Part shown: positions 1-6,440 of the stretch, in pieces
Position numbering within the stretch: position 1 is the stretch's first letter
How the letters are laid out: the number at the start of each line of letters is the position of its first letter
DNA from: DASSFZ01 sp036514635
GTDB lineage: Bacteria; Chloroflexota; Anaerolineae; Fen-1058
DNA: 18,379 bases
Direction of reading: 5' to 3'
NCBI GenBank assembly: GCA_036514635.1
Contig: DATBWU010000191.1
Coordinates: forward strand, 1-18,379
Notes under the pieces: model-generated
The model's database searches: none
Told to the model about the DNA's origin: nothing
What the model saw: only the letters and a program-made list of their open reading frames with translations
Made by a program: the position numbers and the translations under genes

Positions 1-78
1 CCCCGCCGTTAATGGGCCTGACTATAGCACGGAACAGGATGAGCGTCAATCAAACCGGCGTAATGCACCGGCCATCAT

Positions 79-108
79 TTGACGGCCATCGCCATTTCAA
101 ACTATACT
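79..108 (+). promoter_or_regulatory. Likely sigma-70 type promoter for the kinase gene
   Basis: A -35-like TTGACG (79-84) and a -10-like TATACT (103-108) are separated by 18 bp. This is close to the housekeeping consensus (5/6 in each box) and lies about 50 bp before the ATG at 161. The kinase start has its own ribosome binding site, AAGGGAG at 147-153. A second weak TATA-like word at 24-29 has no partner -35. The pattern is seen directly; activity is inferred. Confidence 0.5.
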
Positions 109-160
109 TCAACTGACTTCTTCGACCTGCACTGCCACGGCTTGCCAAGGGAGACCCAAG

Positions 161-3100
161 ATGGCTGAATCACAACTGAGTTGGATCGGCAGGATTATCG
201 CCGGCCGTTACAAGATCGAAGCACAACTCGGCCAGGGTGGCATGTCCACCGTATACCGCGCCACCGATCCGAACCTGCGCCGAACGGTCGCGATCAAACT
301 GATCCATTCGCACTTGTCGAGCGATCCGGAGTTCGTGCGGCGCTTCGAGCAGGAAGCGGCGGCGGTCGCGCAACTGCGGCATCCCAACATCATTCAGGTA
401 TACGACTTCGATCACGATGGCGACCTATATTACATGGTGCTGGAATTTGTGCCAGGCGAGACGCTGCAAGCGCGGCTCGAGTCGTTGAACGAGGCCGGGC
501 GGACCCTGCCCTTCGTCGAGACGATCCGCCTCACGGCGACCATCTGCGATGCCGTAGCCTACGCGCATCAGCGCGGCATGATTCACCGCGATCTCAAGCC
601 GGCCAACGTGATGCTCAATCCCGACGATCAGCCGATCTTGATGGACTTCGGTGTAGCGAAGATGCTGGGCAGCACCACGTACACCGCCACGGGCAACGTC
701 ATCGGCACGGCGGCTTACATGTCGCCGGAGCAGGCGCGCGGCGAGCGGCCCGACGAGCGCGCCGACGTTTATTCGCTCGGCGTCATGTTGTTCGAGATGG
801 TCACCGGGCGACGACCCTTCGAAGGGGACTCGGCCATTACGATCATGATGAAGCATATCATGGAGCCGGTGCCCGACATCCTGCAAATCAATAGCCAAAC
901 GCCCCTGCCGCTCGTCCCTGTGATCGAGCGGGCGCTGGCGAAGTCGCCGGCCGATCGGTTTCACTCGGTATCCGAGATGGCGACGGCGCTGCGCGCGGTG
1001 AATTTGAAGCCCAAGGTCGAAGCGCCGGGCCTGACCACAGCCGTCACGCCGCCGACACCTACACTGGTGGGCAAGGCCGCTGTCTCCACGCCAACCACCG
1101 GCCGCCGCCGGCTTCAGATGCTGGTCGGCATCCCGGTGGTCTTGCTGGCGCTCATCCTGGGGTTGTTCGTCGTCGCCCCCCAATTGGGCGGCCCGGCGCT
1201 ACCGCCCGCTGCGGGCATGATCCGCGTCAAAGATGGCGTTTATCTGGTCGGCCTGGATGCACCAGATAGCGATCACGCGCCGCCGCGACAGGTGAAACTG
1301 GCCGAGTTCTGGATCGATCAATACGAGGTCACGAACGAACAATACGCCCAGTTCGTATCGGCCACTGACGCACAGCCGCCAGCGGGTTGGCAAGGCAATA
1401 GTGTCCCTACCGGGCAGGACAAGCATCCGGTGCAGGGCGTGACGTGGGCGCAGGCCGATGCGTACTGCCAGTGGGCCAACAAGCGCCTGCCCGGCGAGGC
1501 CGAGTGGGAGGTCGCCGCGCGCGGGGCCGAGAATTATCTGTACCCGTGGGGCAATATCGAGAGCGATGTCGAATTGCCGCGTAACGCCACTTACGCGGTC
1601 GGCACGATCGCCGGGAATCGCAGCCGCTTCGATGTGTACGATATGGCCGGAAATGTGTGGGAATGGGTTACCGATCCCTACGCGCCCGTTGGCGAAGACC
1701 GTCGCATCCTGCGGGGCGGCGCGTACGGCTTCCTCAAAGACATGGCCTTCCGCCTACAAGGCGACCCTAACGTGCCGACGATGTTCGCCACAGCCGGTTT
1801 TCGCTGCGCTGCGCCGGCAGTGCTCGGCCAGGTCGCGCAGGCGACTGTGCCCACGGCTCTACCGACCCGGCTTCCCGAAGACGTTTTATACCAGGACAAT
1901 TTCGCCGATCCGAGTAGCGGCTGGCCGAATGGTGTCGAGGGCGGTTACACCTTCGGCTATCACCCCCAGTCGTTTTATCACATCGAAGTCGCTTCGGCCA
2001 ACGACCGGAAAACGATCTTCCGTGGCCTGAATTTCGTGAACTTCATCGCCGAGACCGATGTGCTCGTCGATCACACCAACACGGCCGGGGGCGACTTCCG
2101 CTACGGTCTGGCCTTCCGCCGATCGGGGAACAACTACTACGCTTTCACGGTCTCGCCGCGCGCCGTGAACTGGCAGGTGATCAAGAGCTCGTCCAGTGGC
2201 ATCGAGGTTCTGACGCAGGGCGCGATCGACTCGCTGCGCGGCTTGCAGAAGTCGCCGGATCGGCTGCGCGTGACGGCCAACGGATCGACCTTCACGTTTA
2301 GCATCAACGATAAGGACATCACGCAGATCGAGGATTCGGCTTACGGCGAAGGCGATGTCGGTTTTATCGTCGAGACGAGCGATGAAACGCTGGTGCACAT
2401 TCACTACGACGTGCTGACGATCCGCAAAGTCGAGGCGGCGGTCGCGGTGGGGCCGACGGAAGCGCCAACACCGGAGCCGGCGGCCACGCCTACACCCGAG
2501 CCGAGCGCCACAGCCACACTCGAGCCGACGCCGACGCCCGCGCCGACGGCGATCCCCGCGCCGGCGGACATGGCGTTGATCCCTGCCGGCTACTTCTTGA
2601 TGGGCTCGAGCACCGGCCCGGCGAACGAGCAGCCGGAGCACCCGGTGCTAGTCGATGCGTTTTTCCTCGACGTGTTCGAGGTGACCAACGCACAGTATCG
2701 AGAATGCGTGAACGCGGGCGGCTGCCGCCAGACGGGCTTTCGCAACTCGTTCACACGCAACGGCTACCGCGACCAGGAAGCCTACGCTGATTATCCCGTC
2801 ATCGGTGTGACGTGGGATCAGGCGGTCGCTTACTGCACCTGGGCGAACAAGCGACTCCCGACCGAAGCCGAATGGGAATTTGCGGCGAGCGGCCCACAGA
2901 ATTTCACCTGGCCGTGGGGCAACACCTTCGATGCGAATCGGTCGGCGGCCAGCGCGCCGGATACACAGTCCGTGGGTAGTTACCCGAATGGCGCGAGTCC
3001 CTTCGGCATACTGGATATGGCCGGTAATACGACCGAGTGGGTGGCAGACGTGTACGATCCGAACTTCTATGCCGGCTCACCTCTCAGCAACCCGATCAAC

Positions 3101-3343
3101 ACGACCGGCGGTGATACGCGCGTCTTCCGAGGCGGTGCATTCGCGAATGCTGACAGCTCGGCCTATACGACCAGTCGACGTTATACCAGGAGCCGCGCCT
3201 TCACCGATGTCGATATCGGTTTCCGTTGCGCACAGGATGCGCCTGAAGTCAATGCTTCCGAGCCGCGCGATCAGCGCGAGCAGCGCATTACTGAGTTCTG
3301 CGCGTTGTACGCCACGTACAAACCCGATGCACCCTGTCCGTAA
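161..3343 (+). CDS. Transmembrane serine/threonine protein kinase with two FGE-sulfatase-fold ectodomains
   Basis: The 1060-aa protein looks like a receptor-type Hanks kinase. An N-terminal kinase domain (about 16-280) has the Gly-rich loop GQGGMSTV (24-31), VAIK lysine K46, HRDLKPAN (142-149), DFG (162-164) and SPE (188-190), so all catalytic elements are present. A low-complexity linker leads to one membrane helix (about 321-342); the rest should lie outside the cytoplasmic membrane. The ectodomain holds an FGE/SUMF1-type domain (about 353-552), a LamG/DUF1080-like beta-sandwich (about 576-757), a Pro/Thr linker (about 764-802) and a second FGE-type domain (about 804-1026). Both FGE domains keep WGN, AGN-WEW or AGN-TEW, RGGA and GFRCA signatures. 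Neither has the catalytic cysteine pair after RGG (R518GGA, R990GGA), so they are probably binding or sensory modules rather than formylglycine-forming enzymes. The architecture resembles the Pkn1-like family. ATG 161 is preceded by AAGGGAG. Confidence 0.93.
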   Translation: MAESQLSWIGRIIAGRYKIEAQLGQGGMSTVYRATDPNLRRTVAIKLIHSHLSSDPEFVRRFEQEAAAVAQLRHPNIIQVYDFDHDGDLYYMVLEFVPGETLQARLESLNEAGRTLPFVETIRLTATICDAVAYAHQRGMIHRDLKPANVMLNPDDQPILMDFGVAKMLGSTTYTATGNVIGTAAYMSPEQARGERPDERADVYSLGVMLFEMVTGRRPFEGDSAITIMMKHIMEPVPDILQINSQTPLPLVPVIERALAKSPADRFHSVSEMATALRAVNLKPKVEAPGLTTAVTPPTPTLVGKAAVSTPTTGRRRLQMLVGIPVVLLALILGLFVVAPQLGGPALPPAAGMIRVKDGVYLVGLDAPDSDHAPPRQVKLAEFWIDQYEVTNEQYAQFVSATDAQPPAGWQGNSVPTGQDKHPVQGVTWAQADAYCQWANKRLPGEAEWEVAARGAENYLYPWGNIESDVELPRNATYAVGTIAGNRSRFDVYDMAGNVWEWVTDPYAPVGEDRRILRGGAYGFLKDMAFRLQGDPNVPTMFATAGFRCAAPAVLGQVAQATVPTALPTRLPEDVLYQDNFADPSSGWPNGVEGGYTFGYHPQSFYHIEVASANDRKTIFRGLNFVNFIAETDVLVDHTNTAGGDFRYGLAFRRSGNNYYAFTVSPRAVNWQVIKSSSSGIEVLTQGAIDSLRGLQKSPDRLRVTANGSTFTFSINDKDITQIEDSAYGEGDVGFIVETSDETLVHIHYDVLTIRKVEAAVAVGPTEAPTPEPAATPTPEPSATATLEPTPTPAPTAIPAPADMALIPAGYFLMGSSTGPANEQPEHPVLVDAFFLDVFEVTNAQYRECVNAGGCRQTGFRNSFTRNGYRDQEAYADYPVIGVTWDQAVAYCTWANKRLPTEAEWEFAASGPQNFTWPWGNTFDANRSAASAPDTQSVGSYPNGASPFGILDMAGNTTEWVADVYDPNFYAGSPLSNPINTTGGDTRVFRGGAFANADSSAYTTSRRYTRSRAFTDVDIGFRCAQDAPEVNASEPRDQREQRITEFCALYATYKPDAPCP

Positions 3344-3424
3344 CCTCGCCCTCACCCCCTGCCCCCTCTCCCAACGGGAAAGGGAGAGGGATTAAGGGGT
3401 GAGGCTGAGGTATAATCCGAGGCG
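3344..3424. repeat. CTCACCCC...GGGGTGAG intergenic palindrome
   Basis: Immediately after the kinase stop, CCCTCTCCC (3364-3372) pairs with GGGAGAGGG (3382-3390), and CTCACCCC (3351-3358) pairs with GGGGTGAG (3396-3403). This gives a long GC-rich hairpin with an ACGGGAAA-like loop. Palindromes of this CTCACCCCCTGCCCCCTCTCCC kind are widespread intergenic repeats in several bacterial phyla, as I recall. It has no U-tract, so it may act as an mRNA 3'-end stabiliser or weak terminator, not a classic intrinsic terminator. Confidence 0.7.
3411..3416 (+). promoter_or_regulatory. Consensus -10 box placed for a leaderless transcript
   Basis: A perfect TATAAT ends 8 nt before the ATG at 3425. If used, transcription would begin at or just before the start codon, giving a leaderless mRNA. 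That would agree with the lack of a well-spaced ribosome binding site (only GAGG at 3419-3422, 2 nt from ATG). No convincing -35 is seen; the upstream sequence is the palindrome arm. Positional inference only. Confidence 0.4.
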
Positions 3425-3616
3425 ATGACCAAGCGGCAACTCGGCTTCAGCATCATCGCGCTCGGCGTGCTCGTCATCGCAGGTGCGCTCGCGGCCAACT
3501 TCGTCGGCGCGCGAGACACGGGCTTCGGCCCGCTTCAGAAAATCGGGCTGGCTGCAGGCATCGGCCTGATCGTCATCGCGCTGCCGCTGTTGAGGCTCGG
3601 CGATCGACCTGCTTGA
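3425..3616 (+). CDS. Small two-helix membrane protein of unknown function
   Basis: The 63-aa product has two hydrophobic segments, about residues 7-25 and 40-57. They are joined by a short polar loop (VGARDTGFGPLQK), and a basic N-terminus (MTKR) suggests both ends face the cytoplasm. I recognise no family. It is kept as a real gene because the hydrophobic pattern is coherent, a perfect TATAAT lies directly upstream, and it fills the gap between two long same-strand genes. A 78-aa reading frame on the opposite strand (3392-3628) is low-complexity and charged and is taken as its shadow. Possible roles, such as a small regulator or subunit, cannot be read from the sequence. Confidence 0.6.
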   Translation: MTKRQLGFSIIALGVLVIAGALAANFVGARDTGFGPLQKIGLAAGIGLIVIALPLLRLGDRPA

Positions 3617-3682
3617 GAGGGTCGTCATCTGACCCCTTCACTTCGCTACGGGGGTCTTCGAGAGACGACGACTACAGCCCCA

Positions 3683-3722
3683 GATTCGCTGACTCGCTGA
3701 CTCGCTGACTCGCTAATTCGCT
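3683..3722. repeat. Five-unit 8-bp tandem repeat (GACTCGCT)
   Basis: Five consecutive 8-bp units: GATTCGCT, three identical GACTCGCT, then AATTCGCT. The array ends 6 bp before the ATG of the glycosyltransferase gene, so it occupies the position where a ribosome binding site would be expected. No Shine-Dalgarno-like sequence is present there. Copy number could vary by slippage. Confidence 0.85.
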
Positions 3723-3728
3723 CCCCCA

Positions 3729-5648
3729 ATGACTTCGTCTCGTTCACTCTCCCTTGTCGCCAACGGGCTGCTCGCTTTTGCTATCCTCATCTTCGTCCTG
3801 TATCTGATCATTTTCTGCGTGTATGCCGCTGCGCTGTTTCGCTTCCCGTACGATTACGATCAAGGCGAAGGCTTCGAGCTGAACGACAGTATTCTCTTCG
3901 CGCGTGGCGAGTGGCCGTACAAAGACAACGAGACCTTCCCATTCTACGCTTCGAACTACGGGCCGGTTTTTCACCTGATGGTCGTGCCGCTTTTCTCGAT
4001 CTTCGGGCGGACGCTCGCGGCAGGTCGTGTGCTGTCCTTCACCATCACGCTGATCGTCGGCCTCGTCGTGTACTTAGTCGTCCATCGCCACACGCGCGAT
4101 CGGCCCATCGCACTGTTGAGCGGGCTGATGGTCTTCGCCTCGAACTTCGTGTATCACATCGGCCCGCTGTTTCGCCAGCACATGACGATGGTGCTGTTCG
4201 AGCTGCTGGCCGTTGTCTTCATCGCTCGTGCCGCGTCTGAGGCCGGGCACGGGCGGAGCACCCGGCGCAACATCGCCCTGTCGATGCTGTTCCTGCTGCT
4301 GGCCGGTTATACCAAACAACTCTCGGCGGCGACCGCCGTTGCAGTGCTGGCCTTTTTATTTCTCCGCTGGCCGAAGAAGTCGATCGTCGCCGGGGCCGGG
4401 CTGGCGCTCGCAGCGGGCGCGATCTTCGTGTGGCTGAACGCGGCCACCGACGGCCAATGGTTTCTCAACTCGATCACGGCCAACGCCAACGCTTACGACT
4501 ACACGCAGGCACTCACGCTGTATAGCCAGTTCTTCCAGCTGCACATCATCGTGGTCGCGCTGGCGATCGGCTATCTCGTATACGAGCTGTACTGGGAACG
4601 CCTCTCGGCGTACAGCGTGTGGTTCGCCTTGGCGCTGGCGAACGCGGCGCTGTCGGGCAAGTGGGGCGCGGGCGAGAGCTACTTCGTCACGGCGATCGTC
4701 GCCGCGTGCATCACGTCGGGCCTGGCGCTGGGCCGGCTCAAACAGCGCTTGCCCAATCGCTGGCCGCGCGCGTCGATCGCGCTCAACATCGCCATCCCCC
4801 TGCTCTACCTGGCCCAGGCGTGGACCGTGCGCCATCTGCCGACCGAAGGGCCGGTCTTCGGTGCACTGGCCGACCTGATCGGCGTCGGGCGCGGCGCATC
4901 GGTGTATGCCAGGCCACCTTATTTCAGCTACGCCTACTTCGATTCAATCGGCTACACGCAGGCCGGCCACCTGCCCACCGACGAGGATATACGCAAGGGC
5001 GATCGGATCGTGGAATACACGCGAGCCGGCGATAGGCCCGCGTTGGCCGAAGAAGCGATGTTCGCGCTGCGTGCGAGCAAGCCCGTCGTGACGAATCCGA
5101 CACAACTGCTCAACCTATGGAACAATCACGCGCTCGACCCGACCGAGTTGATCGCCATGCTCGACGCGCAGGCGTTCAACGTCGTCGTCCTGCGCGCTCA
5201 GTTTTATCCGCCGCCCGTGCTTCAGGCCATTGGCGCGCGTTACGCACCGATCGACGACATCTGGCTGAACGGGTTTCAATACCACATTCTCGGCCCGCGC
5301 AAAGACGTGGGGCTTGGCTGCGATGAGGCGCGGTTGTATAGTATGAAGCGCGCGCTTGAGCAGGCCGCGCCGGGCGGCGACATCCGCATCGCCGGCCGCG
5401 ACACGACGCCGGAAGGCTGGTCGGGCGCGGCAGGCGTCACCGAGCTTGACTACGCATTCGATGGCAGCATCGCTTACCGGCTGTGGATCGCGCCGCGCGG
5501 CTGGTCGGGCACACCTCCGTCGACGGGCGGCGCGCAGTACCTGGGCAGCAATGCCTGCTTCAAGTTCTTCGATTTGATCGCGATGGGCGACACGGTGTGG
5601 TCGTCGGCGCGCGAAGACGTGTTGCGGCTGTTCGAGATTCGACCCTGA
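3729..5648 (+). CDS. Polytopic membrane glycosyltransferase, ArnT/GT39-like (GT-C fold)
   Basis: The 639-aa protein begins with a membrane helix (about 12-37) followed by a short loop with FPYDYDQGEGFEL (39-51). Acidic residues D42, D44 and E47 in the first external loop are typical of GT-C transferases that use polyprenyl-phosphate sugars. Roughly nine or more further hydrophobic segments follow to about residue 375, including FRQHMTM and KQLSAATAV motifs, and then a soluble C-terminal domain of about 250 residues. It probably transfers a sugar from a lipid-linked donor to a protein, lipid or polysaccharide on the outer face of the membrane. Donor and acceptor cannot be told from the sequence. 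The ATG at 3729 has no Shine-Dalgarno sequence; an 8-bp tandem repeat sits directly upstream, so the start is the least certain point. It lies 112 bp after the small membrane gene, on the same strand. Confidence 0.72.
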   Translation: MTSSRSLSLVANGLLAFAILIFVLYLIIFCVYAAALFRFPYDYDQGEGFELNDSILFARGEWPYKDNETFPFYASNYGPVFHLMVVPLFSIFGRTLAAGRVLSFTITLIVGLVVYLVVHRHTRDRPIALLSGLMVFASNFVYHIGPLFRQHMTMVLFELLAVVFIARAASEAGHGRSTRRNIALSMLFLLLAGYTKQLSAATAVAVLAFLFLRWPKKSIVAGAGLALAAGAIFVWLNAATDGQWFLNSITANANAYDYTQALTLYSQFFQLHIIVVALAIGYLVYELYWERLSAYSVWFALALANAALSGKWGAGESYFVTAIVAACITSGLALGRLKQRLPNRWPRASIALNIAIPLLYLAQAWTVRHLPTEGPVFGALADLIGVGRGASVYARPPYFSYAYFDSIGYTQAGHLPTDEDIRKGDRIVEYTRAGDRPALAEEAMFALRASKPVVTNPTQLLNLWNNHALDPTELIAMLDAQAFNVVVLRAQFYPPPVLQAIGARYAPIDDIWLNGFQYHILGPRKDVGLGCDEARLYSMKRALEQAAPGGDIRIAGRDTTPEGWSGAAGVTELDYAFDGSIAYRLWIAPRGWSGTPPSTGGAQYLGSNACFKFFDLIAMGDTVWSSAREDVLRLFEIRP

Positions 5649-5700
5649 GAGCCTGCTGCGCGGACTGAAGTCCGCGTTCCGAGGTTTTCGGATAGGCTCT
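5648..5700. repeat. Branched palindrome (three-way-junction potential)
   Basis: Outer arms AGAGCCT (5648-5654) and AGGCTCT (5694-5700) enclose two perfect hairpins. One is CGCGGAC-TGAA-GTCCGCG (5659-5676). The other is TCCGA-GGTTT-TCGGA (5678-5692). The element starts on the last base of the glycosyltransferase stop codon and ends just before the ribosome binding site of the next gene. The CGCGGACTGAAGTCCGCG type of tetraloop palindrome also appears, with other stems, near 16640-16716. Confidence 0.75.
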
Positions 5701-5702
5701 AA

Positions 5703-5709
5703 GAGGAGG
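5703..5709 (+). promoter_or_regulatory. Strong ribosome binding site selecting a GTG start
   Basis: AGAGGAGG lies 4 nt before the GTG at 5714. An ATG overlaps it at 5712, but that is in another frame and opens no sizeable reading frame. The strong site therefore supports GTG as the start of the 185-aa gene. Confidence 0.7.
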
Positions 5710-5713
5710 TCAT

Positions 5714-6271
5714 GTGGACCCCATTCAGATCATCCTCTCCGCATTACAAGTCGGCAGCCGGAGCCAGGCTCCGTCGATCTCTCAGGTCTACGCCGAACTC
5801 AAGGTGTTGGTGCTGAACGCATTCGGCGAAAATGTCAGGGCCAGGCGCGCATTCGAGGACTTCCTCGAAGACCCCGATACCTACGAGCGGCCACTGGCGA
5901 AAGCACTGACCGAAACCGGGGCCGACAAGAACGAGGCCATCCTCCGCACCGCGGGCCGCCTGCTCCAGCACGAATCGCCGGGCGAGTTCGACGTGCTGCA
6001 ACAGATCGCCGAGCGCGAGAAGAACCGCACCGGCGACCGCTTCACGCGCCAGGCGCAAAGCATCGCCGGGGTCAAGGCTCAAGAAGAGGCTGCCTCGCGC
6101 CAGCGCATGGAGCAGTACTGGGAGGCCGAAACGCAGCGCCGCGCCGAGATCGCCGAGCGGCAGGCCAGGACGCTGGCGCAGCAACGCCGAATGCTGATCG
6201 GCGTCATCGCGATCGGCGTCGTCGTCGTCATCGTCTTCATCGCCGTGATGATCGTCGCATCACGCGGATGA
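5714..6271 (+). CDS. Tail-anchored helical protein of unknown function
   Basis: The 185-aa protein starts at GTG behind a strong GAGGAGG site. Three parts are visible. Residues 1-95 form a compact helical domain (DPIQIILSAL, QVYAELKVLVLNAFG, EDPDTYERPLAKAL, GADKNEAILRTAGRLL). Residues about 98-158 are a charged, probably coiled-coil stretch rich in Q, E, R and A. One hydrophobic helix (about 160-181) follows, with only a four-residue tail. There is no N-terminal signal, so the bulk should face the cytoplasm, anchored by the C-terminus. From memory, the N-terminal pattern resembles a small helical module found at the N-termini of bacterial STAND/signalling or conflict proteins; this was not verified. 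It is preceded by the branched palindrome and followed by a nested inverted repeat, so it may be a single-gene unit. Function unknown. Confidence 0.75.
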   Translation: MDPIQIILSALQVGSRSQAPSISQVYAELKVLVLNAFGENVRARRAFEDFLEDPDTYERPLAKALTETGADKNEAILRTAGRLLQHESPGEFDVLQQIAEREKNRTGDRFTRQAQSIAGVKAQEEAASRQRMEQYWEAETQRRAEIAERQARTLAQQRRMLIGVIAIGVVVVIVFIAVMIVASRG

Positions 6272-6272
6272 A

Positions 6273-6397
6273 GTCATCAACGGAGGGGTCATCAACGGAG
6301 GGGAAACGGACAAGCGGACGGGAACGGATAGCATCCGCTTGCATCCGTTTGTCCGTTTCTAAGTCCGTTGATAGCCGTTTTTAAGTCCGTTGATGAC
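6273..6397. repeat. Nested inverted and direct repeats ahead of the amidase gene
   Basis: GTCATCAACGGA occurs twice on the left (6273-6284, 6288-6299), and its perfect reverse complement TCCGTTGATGAC lies at 6386-6397. A partial copy, TCCGTTGAT, is at 6364-6372. Between them is a 15-bp stem, 6304-6318 with 6344-6358 (14 Watson-Crick pairs and one G-T), whose loop holds a smaller CGGAT/ATCCG hairpin. A 22-bp direct repeat (6360-6381 and 6382-6403, 18/22 identical) ends at the promoter -10. The whole gap between the two genes is structured sequence with no reading frame. Confidence 0.8.
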
Positions 6398-6408
6398 CGT
6401 GCTATAAT
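6380..6408 (+). promoter_or_regulatory. Extended -10 promoter for the cell-wall protein gene
   Basis: TG-C-TATAAT (6400-6408) is a perfect extended -10. A weak -35-like TTTAAG sits at 6380-6385 with a 17-bp spacer. The spacer contains the right arm of the inverted repeat (TCCGTTGATGAC), so a protein or structure acting on that repeat would overlap RNA polymerase. An ideal AAGGAGG (6430-6436) precedes the ATG at 6441, giving a 5' leader of roughly 25 nt. Confidence 0.65.
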
Positions 6409-6440
6409 CGCTTCCAGCCCGATCATCATAAGGAGGCAGC

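Noticed and set aside
3344..3403. Intrinsic terminator after the kinase gene
   Set aside because: The hairpin is strong but no T-rich tract follows (ATTAAGGGG instead lies within the stem), so it is listed as a palindromic repeat only.
5741..5770. RHIM-like LQVG core near the N-terminus of the tail-anchored protein
   Set aside because: The four-residue match (LQVG) lacks the following asparagine-hydrophobic part of the motif and sits in a predicted helix, so it is not supported.
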